This document shows, one piece after another, positions 56,178 through 64,000 of a stretch of DNA of 64,000 nucleotides. Within the stretch, counting starts at the first letter, position 1. Each line of letters opens with the position of its first letter. Position numbers and translations under genes: made by a program. Source of the stretch: Leptospira interrogans (lineage in GTDB: Bacteria > Spirochaetota > Leptospiria > Leptospirales > Leptospiraceae). Below the pieces are notes generated by a model that saw nothing but the letters and a program-made list of their open reading frames with translations, had not been told where the DNA came from and made no database searches. The DNA is taken from positions 62,001 to 126,000 of the forward strand of contig NZ_FTNA01000002.1 of assembly GCF_900156205.1 (NCBI RefSeq), in the 5' to 3' direction.

Positions 56178-56579
56178 TTAAATCGATTCTTTTGAGTTTG
56201 AGATTATGTGTGAAATTTCAAATTCCCAGAGTTGGGATTGGTTTCGCATTGGTGAATTGACAGGAAGTAAAAGTAAGTTTTTGATCCATTTTATAAATTC
56301 AGGAACGGTTTTGGATTTTATGATTTCCCCTGCAGCATATGCCGATTCTGTTGGAACAGCTCCTATCACGATATAAAGTCGTTCATGATTTATATTTACG
56401 TTTGGAGGCCAAAAATGAATCCTAAAATTGGCGGGATTGAAAGAATAGTTAAGAATGGTTTCAGTATTGATTTCTGCAGAATCGTAGGCCGCAATCAATT
56501 CGGAAGTTTTCAGCGGGTAACTAAAACCTCTAGGGATTTTTTCTCTTTTAATTGTTAAAAAATTTGGAATTGAATTCAT
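56178..56579 (-). CDS. Orphan unknown protein, about 133 aa
   Basis: A soluble protein starting MNSIPNFLTIKREKIPRGFSYPL; the frame extends to 56612 but the ATG at 56579 is the more natural start. No signal peptide or membrane helix. Features such as FRIHFWPPNVN and LYIVIGAVPTESAYAAG do not lead me to a family. It sits between MITE-B copies 2 and 3 and has no operon partner; the size would suit an immunity-type or small accessory protein, but that is only a guess. Confidence 0.6.
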   Translation of the reverse strand: MNSIPNFLTIKREKIPRGFSYPLKTSELIAAYDSAEINTETILNYSFNPANFRIHFWPPNVNINHERLYIVIGAVPTESAYAAGEIIKSKTVPEFIKWIKNLLLLPVNSPMRNQSQLWEFEISHIISNSKESI

Positions 56580-56886
56580 GTTATTTTTTTTACCCAATTG
56601 AAAGAGTGTCAAAGCTAAAATTTTTGAAGAATATTTCTATATGCTATTAAACTAAAATTGAATCTTAGATTTTTTCTAAAAAGTAATATTTACTTTACGT
56701 CTTTAATTGAAAATTTGTTCTGAATTTTTAAAATATAGGGGCTAGATTTTTACTAATCTTTATAAAATTGAGTGCCATAAATTTTTTATTATAAAGACCT
56801 GTTTTTAATGTAAAAACTAGATATTTTATTATATAGTCCTAAGTAAAAAGTCGTTACTGATTTATTTGAAGTCACATTGAAACTAA

Positions 56887-57270
56887 ATGAACTTAGTAAA
56901 AACAGAATACTTTAGAGATCTCGATAAATTGATTACTGAATCAATATTTGTCGGTAATGGTATTATTGATTTTGAAAGCGAGAGAAGGGAGAATATGCTG
57001 ACAATAAGCATATCTTTTGAAATTGCTAAAGAGTGTAAAGTATCCGATTTTTTAGTTTTTTTTAAAAAGTTAGTCGAGAATAGGAAAAAGCAACTAGAAC
57101 CTTATTTTAATAGGCGTATGATATTTTACGTTTGGTTTGATGAACAAGCTGCTCAACTTCGATTCAATTGTATTTCTGCAGAACACAAAATACCACCTTT
57201 TAATGTTGAAATCAAACTGGTAGCATTAGACGAAATTATTACTGATTTCTTAAATTCGAAATACCTATAG
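56887..57270 (+). CDS. Orphan unknown protein, possibly frameshifted at its end
   Basis: A 127-residue soluble protein, MNLVKTEYFRDLDKLITES at its start, with no recognised family. Right at the end (SKYL then stop) another frame continues as EIPIEGIPLEGCSLLNHELEEQK and on to a TGA at 57366-57368, overlapping the tail. That extension looks coding and suggests a one-base change truncated or altered the C-terminus. The gene lies between MITE-B copies 2 and 3. Its AT-rich codon use and isolation fit an accessory gene. Confidence 0.6.
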   Translation: MNLVKTEYFRDLDKLITESIFVGNGIIDFESERRENMLTISISFEIAKECKVSDFLVFFKKLVENRKKQLEPYFNRRMIFYVWFDEQAAQLRFNCISAEHKIPPFNVEIKLVALDEIITDFLNSKYL

Positions 57271-58047
57271 AAGGTATACCATTAGAAGGATGTTCATTAC
57301 TAAATCATGAATTAGAGGAACAAAAAACGATAGATGTTATTTTGAAAATATACTATAAACTGTTATGATAATTTCCGTTCTTACATATTTATAACATTAG
57401 ACACAATATCTGATTTTTTATTTTAAAATGAGCTAAAAACTTTTTAAAATTAACATATCCCTGGTGATTTTTCTGAAATATTAAAAAATGTTCTATTAGT
57501 GAATGATTCTCAAGAAAACCTTTATAAAAGGAATTTTAATTTATTAATATTTTATGTAGAACTTTATTTTGGGTTTTTAGATTTTATAAGTTCATTTTTT
57601 AAATAGAGTTGTTGAAAAATTCCATAGTGACGATTAATAAAACTGCTTCAATTGCCGGTTTTCATAAAATAGAAATAGATGGAGAATTAATTTTTCAACA
57701 ATTCTAATGAAGTTTGATGCGAATGCTTTCATTCAAAGTTTTTTAAAAATAATTAGAATCTATCTAGACAATACTTTATTTTTATTTAAAATGCCGATTT
57801 TACTACCCGGACGCATGAAAATAGTACTAAAGTTATTACGGCCGAATTTACGAAAAAAATAGTGGCACTTAAAAATACTACGAATTCAGGATTTACGGCA
57901 TTTTAAAGCAGGGCTAAAATATTCAAATTTTTGAAACAATCTAACCCGAGTATTCTATTCATGTGTCCGAGTAGTAATTTTTCTAATACATTTTTTAGAT
58001 AACTGATAGAAACATACAAACTTTCGTGAATCTAAAATGGTTAAATT
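57271..58047. other. Intergenic, about 0.8 kb
   Basis: Holds the possible frame extension of the preceding gene (to 57368), MITE-B copy 3 (57604-57706), and AT-rich sequence with no recognisable gene or RNA. Confidence 0.55.
57604..57706. repeat. MITE-B copy 3
   Basis: 103 bp, ends TAGAGTTGTTGAAAAATT and AATTTTTCAACAATTCTA, inverted repeats with one mismatch. Its reverse complement follows copy 1 (70-171) along the full length with scattered changes. Flanking bases are AAA on the left and ATG on the right, with no duplication longer than TA. Confidence 0.85.
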
Positions 58048-59091
58048 TTAAAATCCTTTCAAAACTCGATTTGCCAAAATAATTGGGTGATATGTTAAGA
58101 TTGCTCTTTGAAAAAATTGTGCGTTTAAAAACTGACTTTTTAAACTAAATTTTTTTCCACCTACTTGAATCAGTTCAGAATTGAGAAGTTCTTGGGTTTC
58201 GGTTTCGATTTTAAAGCGAATTTCCTTATTTAAGATTTTAAAAACTTGTTCTTTAGAAGAACTTCTCCATTGAAATTCGCTTGGAAATAAATTGCGTTCT
58301 TTCAGCCAAAGTGGAAGATTCTTTTTTTCTAATTTAGAAGGAAAGAATGTGCCTAAATAATACAATTCAGGGTTTTCCAAATCTATATTTTTATCTGAAG
58401 TTTCTCTTAAATAACCCAGGGCATAAAGGTCACAAAAAGCTATTTCTGGAGAATAGGTTTCTTCATAAAATTCTTGTTTAGAAAAAGAAGACGCCTTTGC
58501 AGCTATAAACCGAAGTTTAATTTTTTGAGAACCTCCAAAAGGAATCCAAAAAAGAGGAAGTGAAGATTTCCATTTTTCCCAGGGAAAGGTTTCTTCCCAA
58601 TAGATCAAAGAATGTAGATACAAACGATATGGGTTGGGTGATGCTGCGCTTAGTAGATCAGTGGAATTTTGCAAATCATTTGTATTGGGTTTTTCTTTAG
58701 AAAAAATTTTTTTCCAAGGTTTTTTATTCAAAATATGTAATGAACTTTTAAAAAGTTTCCAAAATGGATACTTCGTCTGTCCTGGAAAACGAGAACGAAG
58801 CGTTTGTCTCATAAGAATCTTTTTTTTTCCTCCTGCAAATGAGGCCGATTCTATTTCCATATCGGATGTAAAGTAGGAAGGAGTTCCATTTTTTAAGGGA
58901 AGATTTGTTTCGTAGAGAAGATGCTGAAACTGTCTTGGATCTACGATTTGTTCCTTGGTAAATTCTTCGTTTAAAATCGGTTGAAGTTTTCGTTCGATTC
59001 GAACCCTTTTACTTTGAAAAAAAGGGAGAACGTTGACATTCCAAATTCGATCTAACCGAAATTGAAAGTTTGTAAGAAAAATATTGAACAT
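58048..59091 (-). CDS. Unknown Leptospira-type protein, 347 aa
   Basis: A soluble 347-residue protein with no signal peptide or helices, rich in Phe, Leu and Lys. Segments such as GGKKKILMRQTLRSRFPGQ and SLPLFWIPFGGSQKIKLRF do not match a family I know. The frame is long and clean with a plain ATG, so it is a real gene. It is divergent from rpmB. Function open. Confidence 0.72.
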   Translation of the reverse strand: MFNIFLTNFQFRLDRIWNVNVLPFFQSKRVRIERKLQPILNEEFTKEQIVDPRQFQHLLYETNLPLKNGTPSYFTSDMEIESASFAGGKKKILMRQTLRSRFPGQTKYPFWKLFKSSLHILNKKPWKKIFSKEKPNTNDLQNSTDLLSAASPNPYRLYLHSLIYWEETFPWEKWKSSLPLFWIPFGGSQKIKLRFIAAKASSFSKQEFYEETYSPEIAFCDLYALGYLRETSDKNIDLENPELYYLGTFFPSKLEKKNLPLWLKERNLFPSEFQWRSSSKEQVFKILNKEIRFKIETETQELLNSELIQVGGKKFSLKSQFLNAQFFQRAILTYHPIILANRVLKGF

Positions 59092-59222
59092 CGAGACAAG
59101 TTTGTTTGGCAGTCTTTTTAGGAGTGGGAAGATTCTCCACTGAAAAAAGAAAAAAGTCAGTTAAAATTCAGCGGAAATGCCAGAAAATCGGCAGAAAGAT
59201 TGACAGGTAAGAGAGAACATCA

Positions 59223-60167
<945 letters not shown>

Positions 60168-60173
60168 AATATT

Positions 60174-60596
60174 ATGGAAGTATTTATCGATCAGAAGTTA
60201 GAAGGAATGGAACTTGCTACTCAACATATCGTGATGTCCAGGGATCTAAATCAACACGGTTTTCTTTTCGGAGGGCAAATGCTTGCCTGGATCGACGAAG
60301 GTTGTGCCATGTTTGTTATGGAAAAAATACGTTATTCGAACATAGTAACCGTAAGTATGGCAGACGTCGTATTTAAAAGTCCCGGTTTGTTAGGCGATAT
60401 TATTCAGATTTTTTCTAAAATCGATAAAATAGGAAATAGTTCGATCACAATTCGAAATACTTCCATTGGTAAAAGTCAAAGTAGAAAAGAGCTGAAAGAA
60501 ATTATAGATTGTAAGATTACTTATGTTTGTCTGGATGAAAATGGAAAACCGTTTCCTTATTTTAAAGATCATTTTGAACTTCAGGATTTGAAGTAA
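60174..60596 (+). CDS. Hotdog-fold acyl-CoA thioesterase (YciA-like)
   Basis: A 140-residue single hotdog domain of the acyl-CoA hydrolase type. VMSRDLNQHGFLFGGQMLAWIDEGCAMF is the helix and catalytic Asp region, and VVFKSPGLLGDII the following strand. It would hydrolyse acyl-CoAs in the cytosol; the chain length is unknown. It starts 6 bp after nth and lies 6 bp before the ArfB-like gene, so the four genes from rpmB on look like one transcript. Confidence 0.86.
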   Translation: MEVFIDQKLEGMELATQHIVMSRDLNQHGFLFGGQMLAWIDEGCAMFVMEKIRYSNIVTVSMADVVFKSPGLLGDIIQIFSKIDKIGNSSITIRNTSIGKSQSRKELKEIIDCKITYVCLDENGKPFPYFKDHFELQDLK

Positions 60597-60602
60597 TTTT
60601 TT

Positions 60603-61070
60603 ATGGCTTCTCGTTTTCCGGTTTCTGTAGAAAAAGAATCCAAACTTCTTGAACTCATGGAAATTCTTCAAATCAAAGAAACCGAATTAGAAGAAAGTTT
60701 TACAAGAAGTGGGGGTAAGGGCGGACAAAACGTAAATAAAGTTTCAACAGCGGTTCATCTCAGACACAAACCAACCGGAATCGAAGTTAAATGTTCCCTT
60801 TATAGAACTCAAGGTTTAAATCGTTATAAAGCGAGAGCCATTCTCTGTGAAAAAATTCAAGATTTCAATCATAAGAATTTGGGGATTATAAGTGAAGATC
60901 AAAAAAAATTGATTCGTAATAAACAAAAAGATTCTAAACGAAAGAAAGAAAAGTATTCTAGAAAAAATCAGAGTTTTTCTACTGTTTCTTTAGAAGAGGA
61001 TAAAAATTTTGAAGTCGAATGGAAAGAAGTCAAAAACGAAGAAGAAAGACGTTCGACGGAACCTGATTGA
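60603..61070 (+). CDS. Codon-independent peptidyl-tRNA hydrolase factor (ArfB/RF-like)
   Basis: A 155-residue RF-1-domain protein without codon-recognition domains. SFTRSGGKGGQNVNKVSTAVHLRH contains the GGQ catalytic motif. The tail has basic residues (KKLIRNKQKDSKRKKEKYSRKN), as used by ArfB (YaeJ) to enter the empty mRNA channel of stalled ribosomes. An RF-H or ICT1-like assignment is possible. No RNA ligase partner is adjacent, which makes RF-H less likely. Confidence 0.83.
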   Translation: MASRFPVSVEKESKLLELMEILQIKETELEESFTRSGGKGGQNVNKVSTAVHLRHKPTGIEVKCSLYRTQGLNRYKARAILCEKIQDFNHKNLGIISEDQKKLIRNKQKDSKRKKEKYSRKNQSFSTVSLEEDKNFEVEWKEVKNEEERRSTEPD

Positions 61071-61086
61071 TAAAGATTAGAATGAA

Positions 61087-61189
61087 TAGAGTTGTTGGAA
61101 AATGAATCCTTCATTTGTTTCTGTTTTATGAAAACGGTCGATTAAAACAGTTTTGTCAATTGCCACTATGGGATTCTGGAACAACTCTA
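61087..61189. repeat. MITE-B copy 4
   Basis: 103 bp, starting TAGAGTTGTTGGAAAATGAA and ending GATTCTGGAACAACTCTA. Interior TCTGTTTTATGAAAACGGTC and TTTTGTCAATTGCCACTATG follow copies 1 and 3. TA terminates both ends. Confidence 0.82.
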
Positions 61190-61290
61190 ATATATGATTG
61201 TATCAGGAGTTGTTCCAAAATCTTAGAATGAATTGTAGTGTATTGTATGATTTATAGCTTTTTAGAATTCTTTTTGTTATTATAATTTTG

Positions 61291-61405
61291 TATGAGTTTC
61301 CTACAGTTTTGTAAAATGAAAGTGTCTCGCTTTCTGAATGCCGATCCTTAGAGAGGCATTCACTGAGTTTTCTAGTTCGCGTTTGAACTCAATAAAACGA
61401 GTCGC
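61291..61405 (+). repeat. Host repeat R2, uninterrupted copy
   Basis: Reads CTGAATGCCGATCCTTAG, then AGAGGCATTCACTGAGTTTT and TTCGCGTTTGAACTC. The same order of blocks occurs around both MITE-A copies (left block 11208-11225 and right block 11468-11510; left 26974-26995 and right 27288-27335), where the element splits the repeat at CCTTAG. It therefore shows the unoccupied target. Confidence 0.8.
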
Positions 61406-61595
61406 GTTTTAAGTGCTCGAAATACTCAGCAAACTTTAGATTTGGGATAGACTCAGAGTTTGAATTGAAGTAGGAACTCATACATTTTTAAGGATATAAA
61501 TATAGAATTACGGAAAAAATAAAATTTTGTAAGAGTTCCTATAAAATTTAAGATCTTAGGGATTCCAATTTAAACTTATATTAAAAAAATACAAT

Positions 61596-63425
<1,830 letters not shown>

Positions 63426-63486
63426 AAAATCTCTAAAATTCAAAACGAAACGTATTTTCCCTAAACCGTATCAGGTGGAGGGAAAC

Positions 63487-64000
63487 ATGAAATTCAAATT
63501 CGTTTTTGTAGCTTCGTTTCTTCTTTTTACACTCGATTCTTGCCGTGGAAAAGGAAATTCTGCGTTTTTATTTCCGATTACAAATGTAGGAGAATTTAAA
63601 TTTTTCTACGAACCCGAAAATACCTTCAATCAAGAAATTCAAAAAGAAATCCTGGAAGAATGGAAAAATCCAAGCGTTAAAATACATACTGCTCCTGGAA
63701 TTGTATGTTTGTTTAGCGGGACGGTTTCTGTTTTTGGAATATCCGTTTGTTTTCCGGATCAAAACGGAAATACAGAATTAGAATTACAGAATATTTTAAA
63801 TTTCTGGAGTACACATCAGAATTCAGGTTTAGAACCAGAATTTTTAGATTATTCTTTATATGATCAAGCCAGCATAAGTATTCAATTAAATAAGAATCTT
63901 TTAGAAGATATAAACAAAGATTGGTTTGTTCTTTCCGGTTCTAAGGAATTGGATCGAATGTTAAAAAAGGAAAAATTTCCGGAAACAAATTGGATCAGTG
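63487..64000 (+). CDS. Predicted lipoprotein, cut by the window end
   Basis: An ATG at 63487 follows the strong ribosome-binding site AGGTGGAGGG. The product starts [19 protein letters not shown], a signal peptide ending in the lipobox LDSC. The visible 171 residues are open to the edge with no stop. The body has [18 protein letters not shown] and a hydrophilic remainder, with no family recognised. Probably 61 bp downstream of uvrC and possibly co-transcribed. Confidence 0.75.
   Translation, partial: MKFKFVFVASFLLFTLDSCRGKGNSAFLFPITNVGEFKFFYEPENTFNQEIQKEILEEWKNPSVKIHTAPGIVCLFSGTVSVFGISVCFPDQNGNTELELQNILNFWSTHQNSGLEPEFLDYSLYDQASISIQLNKNLLEDINKDWFVLSGSKELDRMLKKEKFPETNWIS

Larger units (their letters stand above)
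61071..61595. other. 525-bp intergenic repeat island
   Basis: Contains MITE-B copy 4 (61087-61189) and a decayed copy of the host repeat that carries MITE-A elsewhere, here uninterrupted (about 61291-61405), plus TAGGAACT-type motifs near 61470. No gene is seen; the uvrC promoter must lie here. Confidence 0.65.

Overview
The window reads as chromosome from a low-GC pathogenic Leptospira of the L. interrogans / L. kirschneri / L. noguchii type. This is inferred from the AT-rich composition, several lipoproteins with short spirochaete-style lipoboxes, Leptospira-type unknown genes, and intergenic islands packed with decayed repeats. No rRNA, tRNA, CRISPR array, prophage or intact transposase was found.

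Layout. 0.2-9.7 kb: a divergent NrsF-like anti-sigma / ECF sigma pair, then a tight plus-strand run (FemAB-like acyltransferase, clpS, clpA, gamma-glutamyltransferase, gshA, GshF-type ATP-grasp ligase). 9.7-10.5 kb, facing it: bolA, CGFS glutaredoxin, CPYC glutaredoxin. These two blocks make a thiol and iron-sulfur neighbourhood. 10.5-12.4 kb is a 1.9 kb non-coding repeat island. 12.4-17.1 kb (minus): a second BolA, an ABC-2 exporter, an Lpd-like disulfide oxidoreductase, a GloB-like hydrolase and a STAS protein. 17.2-25.7 kb: a metallo-beta-lactamase-fold hydrolase, glpK, unknown genes, a lipoprotein / SpoIIE phosphatase operon, MBOAT and SppA. 25.9-34 kb: aldose epimerase, a second repeat island, bacterial XPB helicase, aspartate aminotransferase, an SH3 protein, an alpha/beta hydrolase and a sodium symporter. 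34-43 kb: thrB, two unknown genes, a DsbA-type protein, mdh, and the bioFDAB cluster. 43.5-49.3 kb: a 58-residue small gene, a GDSL lipoprotein, serB, mutS, trpF and a third repeat/decay island. 49.3-56 kb: a PgeF/YfiH protein, a response regulator, leuB, argD, a phosphohexomutase and an aminotransferase. 56-58 kb: two orphan genes among short palindromic elements. 58-64 kb: an unknown gene, rpmB, nth, a thioesterase, an ArfB-like factor, uvrC and a truncated lipoprotein gene.

The main non-genic result is two families of miniature inverted-repeat elements. MITE-A (242 and 292 bp) has 17-bp terminal inverted repeats and is bounded at both loci by perfect 9-bp direct repeats. Both copies sit, in opposite orientation and 3 bp apart, in the same older dispersed repeat, and an uninterrupted copy of that repeat occurs near 61.34 kb. 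MITE-B (about 103 bp) occurs four times with GAGTTGTTGAAAAAT-type ends flanked by TA. A 113-bp tandem array and a recurrent GTTCCYACA motif mark all the repeat islands. Other points of interest are a G10 tract in serB, a GloB-like gene without a usual start codon, and a glutathione synthetase that looks like the detached C-terminal half of GshF.
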